Positions 1 to 5,168 of a stretch of 5,857 nucleotides of DNA are shown here, in pieces. The position numbers and the translations under genes were made by a program. How positions within the stretch are numbered: position 1 is the stretch's first letter; each line of letters opens with the position of its first letter. Origin of the DNA: Collinsella sp. (GTDB lineage Bacteria; Actinomycetota; Coriobacteriia; Coriobacteriales; Coriobacteriaceae); NCBI GenBank assembly GCA_022745215.1, contig JAIIWC010000080.1, positions 1 to 5,857 on the forward strand, written 5' to 3'. The notes under the pieces were generated by a model that ran no database searches, was not told the DNA's origin, and worked only from the letters and a program-made list of their open reading frames with translations.

Positions 1-1
1 G

Positions 2-625
2 CTATCACGCGTGGTCGACATTCGTTCGATTCGCGTTGGCAGCGACTTTAGGCTGGGTCGCGGCGGTGCTTCTGGTGTTGCCGAGATGCGCGCCTGGGGT
101 TCCGAGCACGGCGTTGACGTGTATGGTCACGACCTGCTTTGCGAGGGCGGTGAGGCCATTTGCGCCACCCGCATTCGTCATGAGCTGGGACAGGGCCATG
201 TGGAGCTTGCTGCTGAGTTGCTCGGACGCCCGTATATGCTGCGCGGCGGTGTTATTCGCGGCCGTCACGAGGGTTCTGGCATGGGCTTTCCCACGGCAAA
301 CCTGCAGGTTCCCGACGGCATTCAGGTGCCTGCCGATGGCGTGTATGAGGGCCTGGTGCTCGTCGATGACACCGCGTGGCCTGCTGCCGTTAACGTCGGC
401 CTGCCGCCGACGTATGCCGACGATGCCGCTTCATCGCATCTCGAGGCTAACTTAATTGGTTATACGGGCGACCTGTACGGCGCTTCCGTTTCGCTGGCGT
501 TTACGCGCTGGCTGCGTCCCTCGCGTGTGTTCGAATCGCTGGATGAGTTGATCTTGACCGTCGAGGGTAATATCGAGGATATTCGTCACAACTTGGGCGA
601 GCAGGGGGTGAGTATCCGTGATTAG
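2..625 (+). CDS. ribF: Bifunctional riboflavin kinase/FAD synthetase RibF, 5'-truncated by the window edge
   Basis: RibF phosphorylates riboflavin to FMN and then adenylylates FMN to FAD in the cytoplasm. The reading frame is open from base 2, so the N-terminus, including the HxGH-type nucleotide-binding motif, lies outside the window. What remains is about 207 residues of the usual 300 or so. The end of the FAD synthetase half is visible as VGSDFRLGRGGASG (bases 35-76) and ICATRIR, the counterpart of the ISSTRIR motif. The riboflavin kinase domain runs from about base 227 to the end. It has the GFPTAN motif (284-301) that binds ATP and metal, AVNVG, and HLEANL with the presumed catalytic Glu at 443-445, followed by GDLYG. 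The FAD-synthetase motif has Cys and Ala where Ser-Ser is usual. The stop codon overlaps the dnaG start by 8 bases, which suggests translational coupling. The GTG at 11 is an internal codon, not a start. Confidence 0.95.
   Translation, partial: LSRVVDIRSIRVGSDFRLGRGGASGVAEMRAWGSEHGVDVYGHDLLCEGGEAICATRIRHELGQGHVELAAELLGRPYMLRGGVIRGRHEGSGMGFPTANLQVPDGIQVPADGVYEGLVLVDDTAWPAAVNVGLPPTYADDAASSHLEANLIGYTGDLYGASVSLAFTRWLRPSRVFESLDELILTVEGNIEDIRHNLGEQGVSIRD
603..611 (+). promoter_or_regulatory. Ribosome binding site of dnaG, inside ribF
   Basis: AGGGGGTGA matches the ideal AGGAGGTGA at all but one position, and that change still allows a G-U pair with the anti-Shine-Dalgarno sequence. It lies 6 bases before the GTG at 618 and supports that start over other in-frame codons. 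It is wholly contained in the final codons of ribF, so dnaG translation probably follows ribF translation. Confidence 0.8.
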
Positions 626-2726
626 CGATGAGGAAAAAGACCAGGTACGCGCTGCGTCCGACCTGGTTGCCATCGTGCAGGAAACGGTTGAGCTCAAGCC
701 CCGCGGCCATGAGTTTTGGGGTTGCTGCCCCTTCCATGGCGAAAAGACGCCTTCTTTCCACATTATCCCCGCTACGCAGGTCTGGCACTGCTTTGGCTGC
801 GGCGAAGGCGGCGACGTCTTCACCTATATCATGAAGCGCGAAAACCTGAGCTTTCCCGAGTCAATCCGCTATTTGGCCGATCGTGCGGGTATTGAGCTGC
901 ATGACACCGGAGATCGTCGCGAGCGCGGTACCAAGCGTGCCCGCATCTACGATCTGTGTGCCGAGACCGCCCAGTTCTACCACACCATGCTTATGCGCGG
1001 TAAGGACGGCCGTCCACGCGAGTACTTTGCCAGCCGCGGCATGGGTGGCGACGTCTGCCGCCGCTACTGCCTGGGCTTTGCACCGGGCCGCAACGCGCTG
1101 GTGTCGCACCTGTCCCAGGCGGGTTTTACCCCGCAGGAGATGATCGACGCCAACGTTGCCGTGAGCCGCGGGCGCGGGCAGCTTGCCGACCGCTTCTACG
1201 ACCGCGTGATGTTTCCTATCTTTGACGAGCAGGGTCACAACATTGCCTTTGGCGGGCGTATCATGGGTGACGGCCAACCCAAGTACCTCAATACCGCCGA
1301 GACGAGCGTGTTCCATAAAAAGCGAAACCTCTATGGCTTTAACTGGGCCAAGGAGTTTATCGTTGCGCAGGATACGGCCATCGTGGTGGAGGGCTATACC
1401 GATTGCATCGCCTGCTGGGAGGCGGGGATCAAAAACGTTGTCGCCACGCTGGGCACCGCGCTCACGGAGCATCACGTCAAGACGCTCACCCGCTTTGCTA
1501 AGCGCATCGTGTACATGTTCGACGGCGATGCGGCGGGACAGAAGGCCGCCCGCCGCGCGATTCAGTTTATCGAGCAGGATTCGATGGATCTGCGCTGCGT
1601 GGTGCTGCCCGACGGCAACGATCCCATGGAGTTCATCACGGCGCATGGTGGACAGGAGCTTCAGGCGCGCATCGACGCTGCCGAGCCGCTCATGGACTTT
1701 GTCTACCGTTCGCTGCAGGAGTCGAGTGACATCACCACGCCGGGCGGTCGTGCCAAGGCGCTGGAGGATGCGCTGACGCTCATCTATCCGCTGCGCGATA
1801 GCTATATGATCGACACGTACTTTATCCAGATTGCCGACCTGCTTGGCTTGGATCTGGAGACAGTGCGTGCGAGCTCGGGCCGTGTGTTTCGCGATGTCGC
1901 CAAGCGCGAGGATGCGGAACGACGTCGTGAGCAGAACTATGAACGCCAGCGGGCGCAACTCGAGCGCTCTGGTAGCGCGGGCGGTCGGACGTCTGGTTCG
2001 CAGAGGGCATCTCGCGGTGCTTGGGCATCGGGCGCGACGCCGCCGGTGTCCGCGCCGGTCGAAGAAGAGCCGTACGACTATGTCCCGCTCGATGCCTACG
2101 GTGCCGCGCCCGTGGAGGTCGTCGACGATCTTCCGCCGATCGACGTGCCTGATGGTATGGGTGCTGTGCCTGTGGCTGACGGTTCGGGCGCACCGGCTGC
2201 GGCGGCGCCGATGGTTCTTACTGATCTTGAGCGCAAGTCCTTGGCAGGGGAGCGCGAGCTGTTGACGATGCTTACGAGCTACCCCGACCTGTTCCGCACG
2301 TATGCCGATCGCATCTGCTCTATCGAGTGGGTTGACCCTCGTCACGAGTCCATCGCATGGGCCGTTCTGGCAACGCCGCCGGGAACCGATCCTGCAGCCT
2401 GCATGGATGCGGCGCGCTCGGTGTGTCCCGAGGCGGCAACGCTTGTGAGCGCCGGGCGCATCTCTGCGACGAGCAAACACCCTACCGAGACGAACATCGT
2501 GTTCATGCTCGATACGCTCGAGCTCTACACCATCAAGCGCCGCATGCGTGCCGCACAGGCCAAGCTGCGCCAGGACCGTTCGCTTGATGATGAGGCCCGT
2601 CGCGCGCTGACCGTGCAGGCCGCGCAGGATTCGCAGCGTCAACGCGAGCTGCAAAAGTCGATCGGCGGCGTGGCGGACCCGTTCCGTTTGATCGGTCTGG
2701 AGGCCGCAGGCACCGAACAGGCCTAG
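618..2726 (+). CDS. dnaG: DNA primase DnaG
   Basis: DnaG makes the short RNA primers for lagging-strand and restart synthesis and works with the replicative helicase DnaB. The 702-residue product has the family order. The N-terminal CHC2 zinc finger uses C37, H40, C58 and C61 (CPFH and CFGC). The RNA polymerase core has VMFPIFDEQGHNIAFGGR at residues 197-214 followed by PKYLN. The TOPRIM fold has E258 in IVVEGYTD and D302/D304 in YMFDGDAAG for metal binding, then LPDGNDP at 330-336. A linker of about 85 residues (449-531), rich in Gly, Ala, Ser, Pro and acidic residues, precedes a helicase-interacting C-terminal domain (about 540-702). The linker makes the protein longer than the usual 580-640 residues. 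The GTG start is fixed by the ribosome binding site at 603-611 and by the zinc-finger distance. The gene overlaps ribF by 8 bases. I see no terminator after it, so some read-through into rpoD is likely. Confidence 0.98.
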   Translation: MISDEEKDQVRAASDLVAIVQETVELKPRGHEFWGCCPFHGEKTPSFHIIPATQVWHCFGCGEGGDVFTYIMKRENLSFPESIRYLADRAGIELHDTGDRRERGTKRARIYDLCAETAQFYHTMLMRGKDGRPREYFASRGMGGDVCRRYCLGFAPGRNALVSHLSQAGFTPQEMIDANVAVSRGRGQLADRFYDRVMFPIFDEQGHNIAFGGRIMGDGQPKYLNTAETSVFHKKRNLYGFNWAKEFIVAQDTAIVVEGYTDCIACWEAGIKNVVATLGTALTEHHVKTLTRFAKRIVYMFDGDAAGQKAARRAIQFIEQDSMDLRCVVLPDGNDPMEFITAHGGQELQARIDAAEPLMDFVYRSLQESSDITTPGGRAKALEDALTLIYPLRDSYMIDTYFIQIADLLGLDLETVRASSGRVFRDVAKREDAERRREQNYERQRAQLERSGSAGGRTSGSQRASRGAWASGATPPVSAPVEEEPYDYVPLDAYGAAPVEVVDDLPPIDVPDGMGAVPVADGSGAPAAAAPMVLTDLERKSLAGERELLTMLTSYPDLFRTYADRICSIEWVDPRHESIAWAVLATPPGTDPAACMDAARSVCPEAATLVSAGRISATSKHPTETNIVFMLDTLELYTIKRRMRAAQAKLRQDRSLDDEARRALTVQAAQDSQRQRELQKSIGGVADPFRLIGLEAAGTEQA

Positions 2727-2795
2727 ATGTTGTGGTCAACCAGCGTATTCTCGCCTATATCCAGTCCTCTTTTTGGGTATAGACGTGTATGTGTG

Positions 2796-2804
2796 TGCTA
2801 AAGT
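2796..2804 (+). promoter_or_regulatory. Candidate extended -10 promoter for rpoD
   Basis: TGCTAAAGT reads as TGn followed by a TATAAT-like hexamer (TAAAGT, 2799-2804), about 30 bases before the rpoD start. No convincing -35 box lies 16-18 bases upstream. TTGGGT at 2773-2778 is 20 bases away. An extended -10 can work without a good -35, but this is weak evidence. rpoD may also be read from upstream of dnaG. Confidence 0.35.
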
Positions 2805-2824
2805 ATTGAGTCCTGTGGACTATG

Positions 2825-2833
2825 AAGGGAGAA
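2825..2833 (+). promoter_or_regulatory. Ribosome binding site that places the rpoD start at GTG 2837
   Basis: AAGGGAGAA has its GGGAG core 5 bases before the GTG at 2837. The upstream in-frame ATG at 2822 has no purine-rich site before it (the preceding bases are CCTGTGGACT), and its own codons 2-4 form this ribosome binding site. GTG 2837 is therefore the better start, five codons shorter. Confidence 0.75.
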
Positions 2834-2836
2834 TCT

Positions 2837-4186
2837 GTGCCAAAAAAGACTGAGAGCACGGGTGCTGGGCTGGAATCCTACGTTGCAAAGCTCATGGGCA
2901 ACGGCTCAAACAGGACTTCGGTAACCGAGGACGAGATTCAGGTCGCCCTGAAGGATATCGATGTTTCTGACGAGCAGCTCACCGCGGTGTATTCCGCGCT
3001 GCGCAATAGTGGCATCCAGATTATCTCCGCGAGCGGAAACGACGACGCCCCCATGGACGTCGACGATGACGATACCGATAACGATACTGACGATTTCGAT
3101 GACGACGACGAGCACGATTCCGGCTCGCTCGACGATCACGAGCTCAAGATGGCCCGTCAGGCCGACGCCGAGATGGGTTCTTCTAAGAGCAAGAAGAAGC
3201 GCACCGTGCGCACGTCCCGTTCACGCTCGCGCGTGCGTGGCATCGATGCCTCCACGGTGATGCTGACCGGCGATCCGGTTCGTATGTACCTCAAGGAGAT
3301 CGGCAAGGTCGACCTGCTGACCGCTTCCGAAGAGGTCGATCTGGCCATGAAGATCGAGGCCGGTCTCGAGGCCACCGAGAAGCTCGAGGCTGCCGATGCC
3401 GGTGAGCTCGAGCTCACGCGTGCCGAGATGCGTCGTCTTACGCGCATTGAGAACGTCGGCCTCGAAGCCAAGCAGGCACTCATCAGCGCAAACCTGCGTC
3501 TGGTTGTCTCCATCGCCAAGCGCTATGTCGGCCGCGGCATGCTGTTCCTTGACCTGATCCAGGAGGGCAACCTCGGTCTGATTCGCGCCGTCGAGAAGTT
3601 CGACTACCAGAAGGGCTTCAAGTTCTCCACGTACGCCACGTGGTGGATCCGTCAGGCCATTACGCGCGCTATCGCCGACCAGGCCCGTACCATCCGTATT
3701 CCCGTGCATATGGTCGAGACCATCAACAAGCTCGTCCGCGTGCAGCGTCAGCTCCTCCAGGACCTGGGTCGCGACCCGACCCCCGAGGAGATTGGTGCCG
3801 AGATGGATATGAGCGCCGACCGCGTTCGCGAGATCCAGAAGATCTCGCAGGAGCCGGTGTCGCTCGAGACCCCGATTGGCGAGGAAGAGGATTCCCAGCT
3901 GGGTGACTTCATCGAGGACTCCCAGGCTATCGTTCCGCCCGATGCGGCCAGCTTCTCCATGCTGCAGGAGCAGCTCACCCAGGTGCTCGATTCGCTTGCC
4001 GACCGCGAGCGCAAGGTTATCGAGCTGCGCTTTGGCCTTGTCGACGGACATCCCCGTACGCTCGAGGAAGTCGGTCGCGAGTTTGGCGTCACGCGCGAGC
4101 GTATCCGTCAGATCGAGTCCAAGACCCTAGCCAAGCTCCGCCATCCCAGCCGTTCGAGCAAGCTCAAGGATTACATCGAGAGCTAA
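2837..4186 (+). CDS. rpoD: Primary (housekeeping) RNA polymerase sigma factor RpoD/SigA
   Basis: This group 1 sigma70 factor directs core RNA polymerase to -35/-10 promoters. With the GTG start it has 449 residues. Region 1.2 begins at DPVRMYLKEIG (from D146). Region 2 spans about 216-282, from ISANLRLVVSIAKRYVGRG through the core-binding DLIQEGNLGLIRAVEKFD to the -10-reading FKFSTYATWWIRQAITRAI. IRIPVHM at 286-292 starts region 3. Region 4.1 is LADRERKVIELRFGL (387-401). The -35-reading helix-turn-helix of region 4.2 is from T408 (TLEEVGREFGVTRERIRQIE). The N-terminal extension is unusual: a run dominated by Asp at about 69-94 is followed by a Lys/Arg/Ser-rich run at 117-134. Charged, poorly conserved N-termini are common in actinobacterial SigA proteins. 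The strict match in regions 2 and 4 argues for the primary factor and not an alternative sigma. It sits 110 bases after dnaG and ends just before a hairpin terminator. Confidence 0.97.
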   Translation: MPKKTESTGAGLESYVAKLMGNGSNRTSVTEDEIQVALKDIDVSDEQLTAVYSALRNSGIQIISASGNDDAPMDVDDDDTDNDTDDFDDDDEHDSGSLDDHELKMARQADAEMGSSKSKKKRTVRTSRSRSRVRGIDASTVMLTGDPVRMYLKEIGKVDLLTASEEVDLAMKIEAGLEATEKLEAADAGELELTRAEMRRLTRIENVGLEAKQALISANLRLVVSIAKRYVGRGMLFLDLIQEGNLGLIRAVEKFDYQKGFKFSTYATWWIRQAITRAIADQARTIRIPVHMVETINKLVRVQRQLLQDLGRDPTPEEIGAEMDMSADRVREIQKISQEPVSLETPIGEEEDSQLGDFIEDSQAIVPPDAASFSMLQEQLTQVLDSLADRERKVIELRFGLVDGHPRTLEEVGREFGVTRERIRQIESKTLAKLRHPSRSSKLKDYIES

Positions 4187-4199
4187 TCTCGCAAGTAGC

Positions 4200-4234
4200 A
4201 AGCGCCTCTAAGCAGACCAGCTTGGAGGCGCTTT
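4200..4234 (+). terminator. Intrinsic terminator of the dnaG-rpoD unit
   Basis: Bases 4200-4213 pair with 4220-4233 to give a 14-bp stem with one T-G wobble (4209/4224) and a 6-base loop, AGACCA. The stem starts 13 bases after the rpoD stop. The U-tract is poor (TTTCATAT), so termination may be incomplete or helped by the repeat structure that follows. Confidence 0.8.
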
Positions 4235-4238
4235 CATA

Positions 4239-4321
4239 TAGTCATTGGGGACGTTCTTAAACGACTAGTCGTTGGGGACGTTCTTGTTTGACTAGTCATT
4301 TAAGAACGTCCCCAATGACTA
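4239..4321. repeat. Three-copy REP-like repeat forming a 32-bp inverted repeat
   Basis: The core TTGGGGACGTTCTT occurs at 4245-4258 and 4272-4285 as direct copies 27 bases apart, and inverted at 4302-4315. The copies are separated by the palindrome GACTAGTC at 4263-4270 and 4290-4297. Bases 4239-4270 pair with 4290-4321 over 32 positions with a single mismatch (C4262/A4298). The middle copy forms most of the 19-base loop. The near-perfect arms and the intergenic position after a terminator resemble REP/REPIN elements moved by RAYT-type transposases. No transposase is present here, so that link is inference. A role as an extra terminator or transcript-end stabiliser is possible. Confidence 0.85.
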
Positions 4322-4348
4322 GGCGGAGAAAATTTCTTAAAAAAGTTC

Positions 4349-4376
4349 TTGCCCTCCGCCCAATCGTCCGTATAAT
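4349..4376 (+). promoter_or_regulatory. Promoter of the tRNA-Asn genes
   Basis: TTGCCC (4349-4354) and a perfect TATAAT (4371-4376) are separated by 16 bases. The expected start is near 4383, leaving a leader of about 25 bases before the first tRNA. This is the best sigma70-type promoter in the window, as expected for a stable RNA unit. Confidence 0.8.
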
Positions 4377-4406
4377 AAACTTCGTTGCTTGAGAGCACGC
4401 ACCTAT

Positions 4407-4481
4407 TCCTCGGTAGCTCAATGGTAGAGCACGCGGCTGTTAACCGCGCTGTTGTAGGTTCGAGTCCTACCCGGGGAGCCA
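4407..4481 (+). tRNA. tRNA-Asn (anticodon GTT), first copy
   Basis: The 75-base gene folds into a full cloverleaf. The acceptor stem is TCCTCGG with CCGGGGA (one T-G wobble). The D-arm stem is GCTC/GAGC. The anticodon stem is CGCGG/CCGCG around loop CTGTTAA, with anticodon GTT at 4439-4441. The variable loop has 5 bases and the T-arm is GTAGG-TTCGAGT-CCTAC. The discriminator is G and the 3' CCA is encoded. It reads Asn codons AAC and AAU. Confidence 0.97.
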
Positions 4482-4490
4482 GAATTTCGC

Positions 4491-4511
4491 AGCCCATTCC
4501 GCTGGGCTTTT
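4491..4511 (+). terminator. Terminator-like hairpin between the two tRNA genes
   Basis: AGCCCA (4491-4496) pairs with TGGGCT (4503-4508) around a 6-base loop, and a run of four T follows (4508-4511). It has the form of a weak intrinsic terminator 10 bases after the first tRNA. The 34-base spacer has no clear promoter for the second tRNA, so read-through is presumably needed. It could instead be a processing signal. Confidence 0.55.
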
Positions 4512-4515
4512 AAAT

Positions 4516-4590
4516 TCCTCGGTAGCTCAATGGTAGAGCACGCGGCTGTTAACCGCGCTGTTGTAGGTTCGAGTCCTACCCGGGGAGCCA
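4516..4590 (+). tRNA. tRNA-Asn (anticodon GTT), second copy
   Basis: This copy is identical in all 75 bases to the gene at 4407-4481, including the encoded CCA. The anticodon GTT is at 4548-4550. It is probably cotranscribed with the first copy from the promoter at 4349-4376 and released by tRNA processing nucleases. Confidence 0.97.
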
Positions 4591-4596
4591 GGTTGT

Positions 4597-4626
4597 AAAA
4601 CCCGTCGCTTATGCGGCGGGTTTTTT
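4597..4626 (+). terminator. Strong intrinsic terminator of the tRNA unit
   Basis: CCCGTCGC (4601-4608) pairs with GCGGCGGG (4613-4620), with one T-G wobble and a TTAT loop. The preceding AAAA (4597-4600) pairs into the T-run, and six T follow the GC stem (4621-4626). It starts 6 bases after the CCA end of the second tRNA. Confidence 0.92.
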
Positions 4627-4722
4627 CATGCCGCGATTGCTTGGTGCCAACGTTGCCATATCAACATTTCGTGTCGAGGATGTAATCGCGAACCCCGCCA
4701 CCTCAACATGGCGCGGTCGTTG

Positions 4723-4728
4723 TAGAAT
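4723..4728 (+). promoter_or_regulatory. Candidate -10 box for the Gls24-family/DAK2 operon
   Basis: TAGAAT lies in TTGTAGAATAATG, about 57 bases before the GTG start, in the gap after the tRNA terminator where a promoter is needed. The -35 is weak: TCAACA at 4703-4708 would be 14 bases from TAGAAT, or 17 from the overlapping AATAAT at 4726-4731. The rest of 4627-4784 shows no gene. Confidence 0.45.
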
Positions 4729-4772
4729 AATGCAATGATTGCTCCCACGACATGGTGCCGCGAGCACCAGAA

Positions 4773-4779
4773 AAGGAGA
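4773..4779 (+). promoter_or_regulatory. Ribosome binding site that places the Gls24-family start at GTG 4785
   Basis: AAGGAGA lies 5 bases before GTG 4785. An in-frame ATG at 4752 would add 11 residues (starting MVPRAPEK) that the family does not need, and it lacks a ribosome binding site. Confidence 0.8.
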
Positions 4780-4784
4780 TTCTT

Positions 4785-5141
4785 GTGTCTGAGACCATTA
4801 ACGGCAGCCTGAGCGTCTCGAACGACGTAATTGCCGATATTGCCGGTTATGCCGCGATGACGTGCTACGGTGTCGTCGGTATGGCCGAGCAGCTCCAGGG
4901 CGCCGAGAGCGTGCGCCTGCTTGCCGGCCAGCGCCTCCGCAAGGGCGTTCTTGTCTCCGCCGACGAGAACGGCCTCACGGTCGATCTGCACGTCGTGCTC
5001 GAGAACGGTGTCAACATGAAGTCCGTCTGCCACAATCTTTCGAGCTCCGTTGCCTTCACCCTGCAGGAGATCGCCCAGATCGATCCTGCCAGCCTTAAGA
5101 TCGGCATCCACATCGACGCGCTTAAGAGCCGTCTGAACTAG
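4785..5141 (+). CDS. Asp23/Gls24 family protein (YloU-like)
   Basis: The 118-residue product starts MSETINGSLSVSNDVIADIA and continues with AAMTCYGVVGMAEQ, a Gly-Val rich segment typical of the Asp23/Gls24 (DUF322) fold, where the opening beta strand and helix resemble ISDEVVATIAGIAA-type sequences. The middle reads KGVLVSADENGLTVDLHVVLE and the end predicts an amphipathic helix (AFTLQEIAQID). There is no signal peptide or membrane segment, so it is cytoplasmic. The molecular role of small Gls24 proteins is poorly defined, and members are linked to envelope and alkaline stress. The next gene, 27 bases downstream, is a DAK2-domain kinase, the same pairing as yloU-yloV in Bacillus, which points to a role near fatty-acid kinase or membrane lipid metabolism. 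That role is inference from context. The length is normal for a single-domain member. Confidence 0.88.
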   Translation: MSETINGSLSVSNDVIADIAGYAAMTCYGVVGMAEQLQGAESVRLLAGQRLRKGVLVSADENGLTVDLHVVLENGVNMKSVCHNLSSSVAFTLQEIAQIDPASLKIGIHIDALKSRLN

Positions 5142-5168
5142 CATCCGAAAACGGAGATTCAAATACCC

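Larger units (their letters stand above)
4405..4591 (+). repeat. 78-bp direct repeat made by the two tRNA-Asn genes
   Basis: Bases 4405-4482 and 4514-4591 are identical, offset by 109 bases. They cover both whole tRNA genes plus two bases before and one after. Identity stops at once outside the tRNA, so this is a tandem gene duplication, with divergence of the spacer or homogenisation of the genes. Confidence 0.9.

Noticed and set aside
861..2654. Minus-strand frame of 597 codons
   Set aside because: It is antisense to dnaG. The product is Arg/His-rich with no recognisable domain, typical of a shadow frame of a high-GC gene.
2701..2724. Terminator at the dnaG end (AGGCC with GGCCT)
   Set aside because: The stem is only 5 bp with a 14-base loop and no T-run follows.
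3221..4051. Minus-strand frame of 276 codons
   Set aside because: It is antisense to rpoD and mirrors its codon pattern; no family features or own start signals.
4239..4321. CRISPR array
   Set aside because: There are only three copies, one is inverted, spacing is shorter than a spacer, and the intervening sequence is itself palindromic. No cas gene is present.
4333..4350. A fourth, degenerate copy of the GTTCTTAAA repeat (TTTCTTAAAAAAGTTCTT)
   Set aside because: Only a few A/T-rich bases match and the GGGGAC core is missing, so chance similarity next to the promoter is more likely.
4300..4497. Minus-strand frame of 65 codons containing RVGLEPTTARLTAACSTIELP
   Set aside because: This peptide is the antisense translation of the tRNA-Asn gene, a well-known spurious gene call. 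It also crosses the REP-like repeat and the tRNA promoter.
4632..4690. Inverted repeat CGCGATT/AATCGCG
   Set aside because: Seven bases with a 45-base gap is expected by chance in this composition, and it matches no other signal.
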